64,000 nt of DNA, from positions 1-64,000 of the forward strand of contig NZ_JAHUXA010000020.1 in the NCBI RefSeq assembly GCF_019218745.1, written 5' to 3'. Source of the DNA: Enterobacter sp. ENT03. Its GTDB lineage: Bacteria > Pseudomonadota > Gammaproteobacteria > Enterobacterales > Enterobacteriaceae. The notes beneath the pieces are model-generated. The model was not told where the DNA came from and did no database searches. It saw nothing but the letters and a program-made list of their open reading frames with translations. The position numbers and the translations under genes were made by a program. Each line of letters starts with the position of its first letter. The first letter of the stretch is position 1. Below are positions 55,873-64,000 of this stretch, piece after piece.

Positions 55873-57827
55873 CAGGGCAGGTTCTCCAGCGGAACGGGAT
55901 AAACGTTATCCCGCGGATCGCTGTCCGGTGCCAACGCGACCCAGCGATCGGCATCTTCGTTGTAGCGCTGGTAGTAGTTGAGTTTGGTATTCAGGCGGCG
56001 AATGAAACGCTCCTGCTCCAGGCCATCCCAGCTCTTCCAGGTTTCTTCATCGAGGCTTAGTACCTCGCTCAGGTAGGGCAGACTTTCGATGTACTCGCCC
56101 AGAAGACCCATTTCACCGAGGCGGGTCGCATCTTTACTTTTCGCCTGGTTGGGATCATTGCCCATGGTCGCCGCCAGCGATCGCAGGCTGGCAAACATGT
56201 CATCCGGCGAGATCATCCCTTCATTGGCAGCGTTGACGATCTTCTTCATCACATCACTCAGATCGCTCAGCTCGCTTTTCGTCAGCAGTACGCGAACCTC
56301 GGTGGCCGGGATGTTCTGATTCACCAGATCGCGATCGCTGATCCACGATTTAAAGACCGGCGGCGCTTGCGTGCCCTGTTTTTCACCCAGGTAGGCCAGC
56401 CGCATGGCTTTACTCAGTTTTTCGGCATCGCTCAGCAGAGGATCGGCTTTCTTACCGGCATATTTCGGGCTGGCACCCAGAGCGCTACCTGCCGTCTCTT
56501 CACCACTCCAGGCCGTTTTGATCTGGCCGGTAATGGCATTAGAGAGGCTATCAACGATAGTGCCGAAGCTGTTCACATCGCCGGAATCGATCGGGTAGTA
56601 CAGCGGCTTATGCAGGAACGGATTCAGCGTCAGCTCCTGATACTGCGCAGCTGCGGAGGCGTGGTTTTTCTTCCCGTCCGGCGTTTTCAGGTGCAGGGTG
56701 TAAAGCGCGACGCCACGGTATGCTGCTTCCTGGCGCACCTGCTCCGCACCCAGATGGGTTGACGACAGGCTATCCGTACCGTCCAGTGCGCCCGCATCGG
56801 TGATCAATACCACATAGCGCGCGCCGAATTGCGTCCAGTCGACTTTATCCAGCGCGGTCATCACCCCGCCGTAGGCATCTTCATCCACTTTGCTACTGGA
56901 GACGGTCGCCTGCTTCAGGTCATGCACTTTAGCGAGGAAATCTTTGCCGTCTTTCACGGTGTTCGGATCAACATACATTTTGGCGTCGTATTCCAGCCCA
57001 GGCACCGCCTTCACGCTGGAACGATAGGCCACCAGGCCGAACTTCACTTTGTCCTGTAATTGCTCTTTTTCGATCCGCTTGTAGATCTTGTCGATCGCTT
57101 CTTTGGTGCGATCAATGTATGGCCCCATTGAGATCGTCGAGTCGATCACGAACACCACCGAGGCGGAGAAGCCCTTCATCATGTTCTTCTCGTCGGTGGC
57201 TTTGGCAGGGGCACTGGCGCTGGCTTTCTCACTTACCGACGCCACGTTCAGCACCCGAACCTGGAAACCGGTATCGGTAAAGACATCGTCAGAACCCAGC
57301 ACGGGCAACAGGTAAAAGTTTTTCAGTTGATCGACCATGTAGTCTGGCTCGCGGGCCAGTACCTGCGGCACCGGCTTTTTCTGATTCAGACTGGTGATCA
57401 TCGGCTCCAGCGCAGCCGCAGGGCTGGCATTATTCAGCAGAGACTCCACATCGCTCTTCTCTTTGAAGAACAGCATCGGGTGGCGTCCGGCGGGGTTGGT
57501 GAAGGCCAGCGTGAGCTGCACTTTCCAGTCCACGGTGCAGGAGGCCTTCATCCAGCCGGAAACGTGTCCGAAGCTGTCCGGCCCAACCTGTAGCCACTCA
57601 TCCTGACCCTGTTTCTCGCGCTGATAAACGTAAAAGCGGCTGAATGCAGGCTGCTCTTTGCCTGTCTCACCCGCTTTGGGAGCCAACTGGCATCCGGGAT
57701 AGGTGAGCACGCGCTGGAACAGAGTGTGTTTACCGTCCTGTAGCAGAGGCTTCGTGTCAGCGGCGTGGGCTGGCAGGCTTAACGCCACCGCACACAACAG
57801 GCCGCTGAATCCATGACTCTTTTTCAT
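55872..57827 (-). CDS. Exported von Willebrand A protein resembling the PpkA vWA domain
   Basis: A protein of 651 aa with a Sec signal peptide (MKKSHGFSGLLCAVALSLPAHA, before ADT), so periplasmic. The vWA domain (about 220-420) has MIDAS motif Asp229-x-Thr231-x-Ser233 (VIDSTISMGPYI) and VLITDAGALDG. The DSTISMGPY form recalls the vWA region that follows the kinase in T6SS PpkA proteins. No kinase domain is present. Flanking parts are an N-terminal beta-rich domain with disulfide-capable cysteines and a helical C-terminus (500-640). It is coupled to the ABC ATPase by a TGATG overlap. Confidence 0.85.
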   Translation of the reverse strand: MKKSHGFSGLLCAVALSLPAHAADTKPLLQDGKHTLFQRVLTYPGCQLAPKAGETGKEQPAFSRFYVYQREKQGQDEWLQVGPDSFGHVSGWMKASCTVDWKVQLTLAFTNPAGRHPMLFFKEKSDVESLLNNASPAAALEPMITSLNQKKPVPQVLAREPDYMVDQLKNFYLLPVLGSDDVFTDTGFQVRVLNVASVSEKASASAPAKATDEKNMMKGFSASVVFVIDSTISMGPYIDRTKEAIDKIYKRIEKEQLQDKVKFGLVAYRSSVKAVPGLEYDAKMYVDPNTVKDGKDFLAKVHDLKQATVSSSKVDEDAYGGVMTALDKVDWTQFGARYVVLITDAGALDGTDSLSSTHLGAEQVRQEAAYRGVALYTLHLKTPDGKKNHASAAAQYQELTLNPFLHKPLYYPIDSGDVNSFGTIVDSLSNAITGQIKTAWSGEETAGSALGASPKYAGKKADPLLSDAEKLSKAMRLAYLGEKQGTQAPPVFKSWISDRDLVNQNIPATEVRVLLTKSELSDLSDVMKKIVNAANEGMISPDDMFASLRSLAATMGNDPNQAKSKDATRLGEMGLLGEYIESLPYLSEVLSLDEETWKSWDGLEQERFIRRLNTKLNYYQRYNEDADRWVALAPDSDPRDNVYPVPLENLP

Positions 57828-57836
57828 TCATTAGTC

Positions 57837-58787
57837 CTATTTTTTCAGCTCAGCTAAACGGGCTTTTGCCTCGGCGTTTTGCGGATCCTGATTCACGACC
57901 GCTTCGTACCAATAGCTGGCAGTTTGCGGGTCAGGACTGAAGCATCCATCCGCCTGGGCGGATTTCGGGTCATATTCCTGCGCATAGCGCATCGCCATTT
58001 GACTATCGCCGGACTGCGCTTTGTAGGCATACAGGCGTTGGGCGACGTCACACTTTTTGTCGGCTTTTGCTTTGGCAATCACATCCAACAGCTGGGCGCT
58101 GCTGGGCTGACTGCGCAGACAGCCTTTGACGAAATCCATGGCATTGCCGCTTTTCATCTGGTCATCGCCGCAAGGACCGCTGATTTTGGCGACCGGTGCA
58201 ACAGCAGGGGCCGGCGCCTCGACTGACGTGGGTTTACGCATAAACCACCATCCGGCGGCAGCAGCGACCAATAGCAGCGCAATGATGGCGAGGATAATAG
58301 CCACCGGTGCTTTGCGTTTTGCGGGTGCCGCAGGCACGTCAGCGATCGGCTCTGGTGCCGGGGTTTCCACCACTGGCTCAGGCTGCGCGGGCGGGGTGAC
58401 ATGCAGCGCCTGACTATTAACTACCAGCGGGTTTTCCCCTCCAGCCTGGGAGCTGAGCAGGCCATCAGTGATGGCGAGAATGCCTACATCACGGGCCATG
58501 CTGTCTTTGATGACAAGACGATACGCCGCCTGGCGGTTTGCCAGCAGCGGGTCGATAAACGACGGGCCAACCTGCACGGCAGGCACGTCGTCAACGAGGC
58601 CCAGGGCTGGCAGACCAAGAAACATTTCGCCGCTCACCCAACCGCCGTGGCTATCGAGATAGAGATTGTCCTGGTTACGCAGGATGGAGATCTCAACCCC
58701 CTCAAGGCCGCCTTTCCAGCCTTTAAGCAACAGGGTGGCATAGCCAGGATTAACGGGGTTTAAGGGTTTTAGTTCGGGCTTGATCAC
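57837..58787 (-). CDS. Single-pass membrane protein with Pro-rich linkers and TPR-like tail
   Basis: A protein of 316 aa, GTG start with AGGAG upstream. The layout is an N-terminal cytoplasmic globular domain (1-130, with TLLLKGWKGGLEGVEISILRNQDNLYLDSHGGW), a Pro/Ala/Glu linker (131-158), one membrane helix (about 161-182), a second Pro/Ala linker and a periplasmic helical tail (200-316) resembling TPR/Sel1 repeats with three or four cysteines. No family recognised. It bridges cytoplasm and periplasm, so it is a plausible link between SrfB/SrfC inside and the vWA/FGE parts outside. Confidence 0.8.
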   Translation of the reverse strand: MIKPELKPLNPVNPGYATLLLKGWKGGLEGVEISILRNQDNLYLDSHGGWVSGEMFLGLPALGLVDDVPAVQVGPSFIDPLLANRQAAYRLVIKDSMARDVGILAITDGLLSSQAGGENPLVVNSQALHVTPPAQPEPVVETPAPEPIADVPAAPAKRKAPVAIILAIIALLLVAAAAGWWFMRKPTSVEAPAPAVAPVAKISGPCGDDQMKSGNAMDFVKGCLRSQPSSAQLLDVIAKAKADKKCDVAQRLYAYKAQSGDSQMAMRYAQEYDPKSAQADGCFSPDPQTASYWYEAVVNQDPQNAEAKARLAELKK

Positions 58788-58793
58788 GTCCTG

Positions 58794-61451
58794 TTACTCC
58801 TGTGAACGCTGAATAAGGTTGAGGATGACGCCCAGCTTTTCATTCTGCGCTACGCTAATTTCTCGCCCGGCGGAATGCCCGGCATTCTCAGTGATCAGGG
58901 CTTCCAGACCGATCAACCAGTCAAGAATGAAATAGCCGCTGTAGTTCAGCTGTTGCGGTGTGAGGCTGACGAGACGTTCATCATCTTTCCACACTACGCT
59001 GTCGCACTGGGCCGGACGGGTGAAGATCGGTTGATCGGGCTGGTTCTGGCGGGTTGGACGCTTTTTCTCCGGCACGCTTTGATAGCCAAGCCAGGTCATA
59101 AAATCGCTCATGATGTGCAGAACTCGCGACACCTGGCGATCCACCATCCAGTCGCGACGTACGCCAGCCTGATCGGTGTTCTGCATCACGGTGACCAGCG
59201 TCTCTTCGGCACGCAAGCGCAGCAGACCGGTGATCAGTTCATCGACCAGCTGTTCGGCGACGGGGCGTGGCAGGCCAATATAATTAAGCATGGCCGGGGT
59301 TTCCGGCAGGCCACGCAGGTGGTTGATCCAGTGCTGAACACTCTGACGCGCAAAGGCGACTTCATGGCTGTGGCTCTTGACGCTGGAGGTGCTACTACCG
59401 TGGGTATCATCAAGACCAATATCAAACACATCTTCCTCTTCCACCGCGCCTGGGAGGCTCACCTGCTGCATGTACAGGGCGTGCAGCGAGCGGCGCGTCG
59501 GCACCAGCCGCGCCAGCAGTTCGCCGTGCATCCCGTTGCGTTTTTTCACCGCCGCTATGATTTCCTGGGCGATGCGGGCTTTCTTCGCTACCTCTTCGTC
59601 GCCATCTGGCTGATACCAGTTGCCCAGCCCGCCCTGCACCAGCTCGTGGCGGCTCTCTTCGAGCTGTTCGGCAATGCGTTCCAGCTTGTTCTCCGGACGC
59701 GCGACCTGACTCAGGTAGCTCGCCATACGTTTCATGCCACCATCATTGAGGTTCAGCATCGCGTCCCAGGCTTCTGCCGGTGAGGCGATATAGCGGTTTA
59801 CGGCGTCGTCTTCCAGGAAGGTTTTGCGCATCAACGCCAGCTGATCGGCGTTTTCTTCGGTTAAGGCGATCTCGCTGCCACCACTGATGCGGGTGAACGG
59901 CGTCTGCATACCGGGTTTACGTACCAGGAAGGTGTTATTAAAGGTTTCGCCTTTCTTCCACTCGCTCATCCAGCTGTATTTGCCGAATTTCTCCAGCATC
60001 GCCATCTTGATCATCCCGCCCTGCCCCCAGTACTGACGAAGCAGCGCTTCTTCGTGGGACAAGGCGCCAGTGATGCGGTTATCGAACATCGTCAAGGCCC
60101 AGACCAGCCCCGGCAGACGGCGACTGCGCACGTCGGCATCGGCGCCCTGGGTGCGGCAGATCCACTCGTCCAGCGCATCGCCAACGTCTTTCACGTCCGA
60201 CTGTTTGGCGGAGGCGGTACAAAGTACCAGAACGTTCATCTCCTGATTTTCGGTATAACGCTCAAACAGATAGGCGACTTTACCGCGCAGAAGCAACTCA
60301 GCCAGGCGACTACCGCCGCTGGCATCACTCTCAGCCGACTTCCCGCTGAAAGAGTCGATAGACATGCGCCCGCGATAGCCGGGGAAATCAAGCAGATCTA
60401 CGTGATCGAACAGTGGCTCAGTCGTTGGCGCAGAGAGCGGCACATGCAGTTCAGCCGTCAGCACGGTCAGCTCGGCCAGCGATATTGCGACAGGCGAGGC
60501 CAGTTGACCTTCCTGCACCGGGCAGACCTCAATGCGCTGATCGTGGGGCTGGTTAAGATGTTCCAACATGTCCACGTTCATGATGCTGTTTTTCTGGATC
60601 AGCAGGCCGTCCTCTTCCACCACCAGCGTGCTTAATGGTGCGCGGACTTCCTGCACGCCCCCCAGACGTTGCAGCGTCTGGGCAAAGTGCCCATAGGCGT
60701 GGGTCAGTTCAGGCACTTCACCCCACAACACCGAGAACAGCTGTGCGCGATCGTCAGTGTTCAACCATGGGGCGAGGCTGACTGCCTGTGGCCAGTAGTG
60801 CAACGCGAAGCGACCCTGGGTTTTTTCCGCATGACGGGTGAGATAGTCCCAGAAAGAAACCACGTCATCTTCGGTCACGCCCGGCACGCGCGACGGGCGG
60901 CGGCGTTTCTCCAGCGTTGCCAGCAGGTCGCTAATCCGTCCTTCATCGTAGTTCCAGTCAAACTTCTCCTGGTTGAAGTCATGCACGAACGCGTTCGCGA
61001 GGATTTTAGCCATCTCCACTTCGCTAAAGAGCTGCAATTTGACCGGCCAGTTTTTGTCGTCGTCATGCTTCAGGCGGCTGAAGCGGGTCACCAGACCGGT
61101 GGCCTCTTTACCGCCGCCCGGCGGGTTAATGTGCGTAAGGAAGTCGAGCTGATGCCCACCCAGCACCGTACCCAGCTTGCCATTTTCACCGGCGGCCAGC
61201 GCCGAAATCAGGTAGGACTTGCCCGCCTGCGATAAACCGAAGAAGCCGATGGTCATCGGGCGTGCGGCCGCCTGCGCCAGTCGGCGTGCTTTGTTGCGGC
61301 TGCGACGCAGGTTCAGCGTCAATCGGTCAGCTTCGGTGTTGAGACGCGGCGCGTCCTGGCGGACAGCAGCAATCCAGTCAATTGCCTGGCTGGCACCTTG
61401 CTCAACGCCCTGCCAGCCCTGAATGATTTTTGCAGAATTAGGATTACTCAT
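58794..61451 (-). CDS. srfC: SrfC-family P-loop GTPase-like protein
   Basis: A cytoplasmic protein of 885 aa annotated in this family as virulence factor SrfC. The nucleotide site is clear: Walker A GFFGLSQAGKSYL (Gly69-Leu81) and the G3-type DxxG at Asp355-Gly358 (LLDFPGYRGRM), spaced by a large insert as in dynamin-like GTPases; a possible G4 is in ALTMFDNR. Long helical regions make up the C-terminal half (about 540-885), with no membrane helix. ATG overlaps the srfB stop (TAATG). The gene was first named for SsrB regulation in Salmonella; its biochemical role is not known to me. Confidence 0.88.
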   Translation of the reverse strand: MSNPNSAKIIQGWQGVEQGASQAIDWIAAVRQDAPRLNTEADRLTLNLRRSRNKARRLAQAAARPMTIGFFGLSQAGKSYLISALAAGENGKLGTVLGGHQLDFLTHINPPGGGKEATGLVTRFSRLKHDDDKNWPVKLQLFSEVEMAKILANAFVHDFNQEKFDWNYDEGRISDLLATLEKRRRPSRVPGVTEDDVVSFWDYLTRHAEKTQGRFALHYWPQAVSLAPWLNTDDRAQLFSVLWGEVPELTHAYGHFAQTLQRLGGVQEVRAPLSTLVVEEDGLLIQKNSIMNVDMLEHLNQPHDQRIEVCPVQEGQLASPVAISLAELTVLTAELHVPLSAPTTEPLFDHVDLLDFPGYRGRMSIDSFSGKSAESDASGGSRLAELLLRGKVAYLFERYTENQEMNVLVLCTASAKQSDVKDVGDALDEWICRTQGADADVRSRRLPGLVWALTMFDNRITGALSHEEALLRQYWGQGGMIKMAMLEKFGKYSWMSEWKKGETFNNTFLVRKPGMQTPFTRISGGSEIALTEENADQLALMRKTFLEDDAVNRYIASPAEAWDAMLNLNDGGMKRMASYLSQVARPENKLERIAEQLEESRHELVQGGLGNWYQPDGDEEVAKKARIAQEIIAAVKKRNGMHGELLARLVPTRRSLHALYMQQVSLPGAVEEEDVFDIGLDDTHGSSTSSVKSHSHEVAFARQSVQHWINHLRGLPETPAMLNYIGLPRPVAEQLVDELITGLLRLRAEETLVTVMQNTDQAGVRRDWMVDRQVSRVLHIMSDFMTWLGYQSVPEKKRPTRQNQPDQPIFTRPAQCDSVVWKDDERLVSLTPQQLNYSGYFILDWLIGLEALITENAGHSAGREISVAQNEKLGVILNLIQRSQE

Positions 61452-64000
61452 TAGCTTTTGATACTCCCGCTATCCAGCCAGTAATGCGTCTCGCTGAGAC
61501 CGTTACCGACCATAGTGTTCAACTGGAATGCCACGTCTTTGCGGTTGTAGTTGCGTCGGGCATTTTCCATCTCGAGGGATTCAATACGGAATTTCTCCGG
61601 ACTGACCGCCTCAACGCCGTTACGTGGGCGACCTTGCTCAGCGGTAAGTTCGATGCGCATGATGGCGTCCCCGGCCAGCTCACCGGCAAGATTAGGATTG
61701 GTGATTTTCAACGTGTAGAGCGCAGAGGCAGGCCAGCGCTCGTTATCCAGCTGGCGAAAACCAATGCGTACTTCACCACGCGCTTCAAAACCTTGTCCCT
61801 GCGGTAGCTGGAACGCCTGCGCATCCAGGTCGATATCGCGATAAAAGACGTTGCTGTCTTTGATCTGGTTATTGCCGTCCAGCATGCCGAGATAGCGGAT
61901 GGTGGAGTAAGGCACAAAATCCTGGGTGCGGAAGAAAAAGCTGCTCAGGCGCGATTTTTCTGCCAGCAGGTACAGCATCGCCCCAACGGAAGCGGTGGAT
62001 TTCGGGTCGTCGATACAGCCTTTCTTGTTGAACGGATACCAGCCGCCCGTTTCATAACCATGCAGCGGCAACACGCGTGATGGCGGCACCGGCTGGAGCT
62101 GGCGGATCAGCGCCTGAATACCCGGCAGACGCGACGGACGGCCTGTCAGCAGCAGCACGTCGCAGTTGTAGTGCCAGAGCACTTCGCACAGCGCGCGCAG
62201 GCTATGGCAGATGTTCATGCGGCCACTGCGTGGGTTAATGAATTCGTTGTGCAGGTTGGCCAGATCGATCTCCAGCGGCACATCAAGAATGGAGAATGGC
62301 GCTTCGCTGGAAAGCTGGCCCATGCGCGCCACATCATTCACGTAGTCCTGCACTTTTTGCGTCGGCATGTTTTGGGTCAGCAGATCGCGGAAAGTGAAAT
62401 TGAGCTGCTCGCGTCCGTTCTCCGGGGAGTACTCTTCATAGCGATGCAGGATTGCCAGTGCTAGCGGCGCAAAGATCTGCAACGTCAGTTGCTGACGCAA
62501 GACCTGCTTACCCGCCTCAATGGATTCGCTGCCAAACAGTTGCGACATCATTGATTCTGCCGACATATCGCTATGGCCGACTTTCATCATCGCGGCTTTC
62601 ACCGCCGGTTGCAGGTACAGGCGAATCACATCCAGCAGGATGTCATCACCCGCCACCTTAAAGCCTTCGCGGAAAAGCTGTTTCGGCGCGATACGCACGT
62701 TGATCCCTTCGCCGTCATCCAGTGTATAGCGCGAGATCACCAGGTCGGTGGTGCCGCCGCCAATATCAATGGAGGCCACCTTCAGGCTACGCGGCTCGTT
62801 TGCGGCGGGCTGGTTGTCCGGGCGACGGGTTGCCGCAAAAAACTCATCGGTACGGCCACCGAAGTAGGTCTGGGTTTCGTTGTAGAGATAGACCAGTTGT
62901 CCACAGGTAGCTTCATCCCACTTCACGTGAACGCCAGGGCGCGGGTATTTCAGCTGTTCAGTCTCTTCGCTGTCGTCGTCCATCTCTTCCCAACCCAGCG
63001 CTTTCCACACCACGCGTATGGCATCCAGCATGCACTGTTCAAAGATGGCACGCTCCGGTTTTGGCATCGCTGGCGGCACGGTCATGATGACATTGCGCAA
63101 GCGGCGCGGTGTACTGGCGTGGTTCATTTTCAGGCGCTGTGCGGGGCTGTTGATCTGCATCAGTGCCTGGCTCAGGACTTCAGAGAGCATCATCGTCATC
63201 AAAGAACTGCGACTGTAAACCGGGGAAAAGACCGGCATACGCTCATCTTCCGGCAGGCGAATCAGCAGTTTGCCCTGGTCGTTCAGCATGTAGAGCAACG
63301 GTGCGGCAGTGGCGAGAGGTTCACGATCGGCTTTCACAAACGCCTGGCTGAAACGCCAGCCGGGGGAATAAGGCTGATCGTCCCACAGGTAACGTTTCGG
63401 GCTGGAGATCCCGGTGGAACCTTCTGTGCCCAGCCGCTGTGCCGCCATTCTGAAGGCTTCATCGCCCACGCGGCCAATGGTCGGCCAGGTGAAGGCGTCG
63501 CTGCGCCCGCTTTTCAGCGAAAAGTCCTGCTTGCCAAATTCAGCCTGCGCGAACTCCAGGCGGCTGTCGAAGGGTTCGTTATAGACGTTCTGCGGCTGGC
63601 TTAAGTCACGAAGTTGCAGCTGATAAAGCTGCGAAAGGCCTTTATTGTCATCGCGGTGTTCTTCAATCAGGATACCGCAGCTACGGGAGTTACCAATATC
63701 AAGTACGAGATCCACCGGAATGGCTGAGTCACGGACCTTCACGTCATTGACCTGCACTTCCGGGATAGCGACGGTGGCAGCGAGAATATTCAGCAGATTG
63801 AGATAATGTGCCTGGTGCTCTTTCTGCAGCAGTTTCTCATCAATATCTTCTGCATGCTGACGCAGCACGTCGCGCGCCTGGATGCTGAACACTTCTTGCA
63901 GCCACTCATCGACCCATGGAAGCGTCAGAAAATCGCCCATCTCGTGCGGGTGCAGCGCCAGTGCAAAACCGGCGCCCGAGCGCACGTCATCTTCGCTGGG
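61451..64000 (-). CDS. srfB: SrfB-family actin/Hsp70-like ATPase (5' end outside window)
   Basis: At least 849 residues visible; the frame is open to the right edge with no start needed inside the window (the GTG at 63985 is internal), so the gene is partial. Actin/Hsp70-fold nucleotide motifs are present: phosphate-1 LVLDIGNSRSCGIL (63664-63710), phosphate-2 SIDIGGGTTDLVIS (62735-62775) and an adenosine-type LLLTGRPSRLPGIQALI (about 62107-62160). No membrane segment is seen. It is coupled to srfC by TAATG. By family gene order srfA would lie further right. An ATP-driven chaperone or filament partner for the SrfC GTPase is inferred. Confidence 0.88.
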   Translation of the reverse strand, partial: PSEDDVRSGAGFALALHPHEMGDFLTLPWVDEWLQEVFSIQARDVLRQHAEDIDEKLLQKEHQAHYLNLLNILAATVAIPEVQVNDVKVRDSAIPVDLVLDIGNSRSCGILIEEHRDDNKGLSQLYQLQLRDLSQPQNVYNEPFDSRLEFAQAEFGKQDFSLKSGRSDAFTWPTIGRVGDEAFRMAAQRLGTEGSTGISSPKRYLWDDQPYSPGWRFSQAFVKADREPLATAAPLLYMLNDQGKLLIRLPEDERMPVFSPVYSRSSLMTMMLSEVLSQALMQINSPAQRLKMNHASTPRRLRNVIMTVPPAMPKPERAIFEQCMLDAIRVVWKALGWEEMDDDSEETEQLKYPRPGVHVKWDEATCGQLVYLYNETQTYFGGRTDEFFAATRRPDNQPAANEPRSLKVASIDIGGGTTDLVISRYTLDDGEGINVRIAPKQLFREGFKVAGDDILLDVIRLYLQPAVKAAMMKVGHSDMSAESMMSQLFGSESIEAGKQVLRQQLTLQIFAPLALAILHRYEEYSPENGREQLNFTFRDLLTQNMPTQKVQDYVNDVARMGQLSSEAPFSILDVPLEIDLANLHNEFINPRSGRMNICHSLRALCEVLWHYNCDVLLLTGRPSRLPGIQALIRQLQPVPPSRVLPLHGYETGGWYPFNKKGCIDDPKSTASVGAMLYLLAEKSRLSSFFFRTQDFVPYSTIRYLGMLDGNNQIKDSNVFYRDIDLDAQAFQLPQGQGFEARGEVRIGFRQLDNERWPASALYTLKITNPNLAGELAGDAIMRIELTAEQGRPRNGVEAVSPEKFRIESLEMENARRNYNRKDVAFQLNTMVGNGLSETHYWLDSGSIKS

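Noticed and set aside
50251-64000. Type VI secretion locus
   Set aside because: No TssB/C, Hcp, VgrG, ClpV, TssJ-M or PppA product is present in the window; only the Tag-like envelope parts are seen.

Overview
The window is chromosomal DNA from an enterobacterium. Almost every protein in its left two thirds has an E. coli counterpart of the same length and in the same order (deo operon, yjjI-yjjW, osmY, prfC, rsmC, fhuF, yjjQ-bglJ, yjjPB, dnaTC, opgB, tsr, btsT, yjiA, yjiR). The codon use is GC-rich, and there is accessory DNA (Ohr/OhrR, a pectin module, a srf cluster) that points to the Enterobacter/Lelliottia/Leclercia/Citrobacter side of the family rather than E. coli itself. The genus is an inference; no 16S gene is present.

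Layout. 1-7.1 kb: deoCABD (minus strand) with its DeoR/CRP/CytR control region. The distal DeoR operator lies inside the divergent glycyl-radical enzyme gene yjjI, which is followed by its activase yjjW. 7.1-14.7 kb: yjjV, yjjU, ytjA, osmY, prfC, yjjG, rimI, holD and rsmC. 14.8-15.2 kb: three tRNA-Leu(CAG) genes of two sequence types. 15.2-19.9 kb: two Fur-box genes (yjjZ, fhuF) flanking a membrane diguanylate cyclase, then a lone PTS EIIC with LacI-type operators and a YbaK-like deacylase. 20-27 kb: bglJ-yjjQ, yjjPB with a structured leader, TetR, ohrR-ohr and dnaTC-yjjA. 27-31.3 kb: opgB, a tandem REP array and tsr. 31.3-45.8 kb: the pyruvate transporter btsT with its BtsR and CRP sites, yjiX, yjiA, a Fic-like protein lacking the catalytic His, an aldehyde dehydrogenase, yjiN, an efflux pair, yjiS, yjiR, a DUF1176 protein, a RoxA-type oxygenase and a LuxR regulator. 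46-48.8 kb: oligogalacturonate porin KdgM plus a periplasmic family 2 pectate lyase. 48.8-50.1 kb: a quinone reductase and its TetR regulator.

50.2-64 kb is one long minus-strand operon of at least eleven genes, which runs off the right edge. It opens with an actin/Hsp70-like ATPase (SrfB) and a P-loop GTPase (SrfC). These are followed by a single-pass membrane protein, a von Willebrand A protein, an ABC ATPase, a LolE/MacB-type permease, a formylglycine-generating-enzyme-fold protein without catalytic cysteines, two coiled-coil lipoproteins and two small exported proteins. The vWA, ATPase, permease, FGE-fold and lipoprotein set matches, part for part, the PpkA(vWA)-TagT-TagS-TagR-TagQ envelope arm of the type VI secretion threonine-phosphorylation pathway. 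Here there is no kinase and no T6SS gene, and the set is tied to SrfB/SrfC instead. I regard this as the most interesting system in the window.

No insertion sequence, prophage, integrase or CRISPR array was seen. Repeats are of REP/BIME type.
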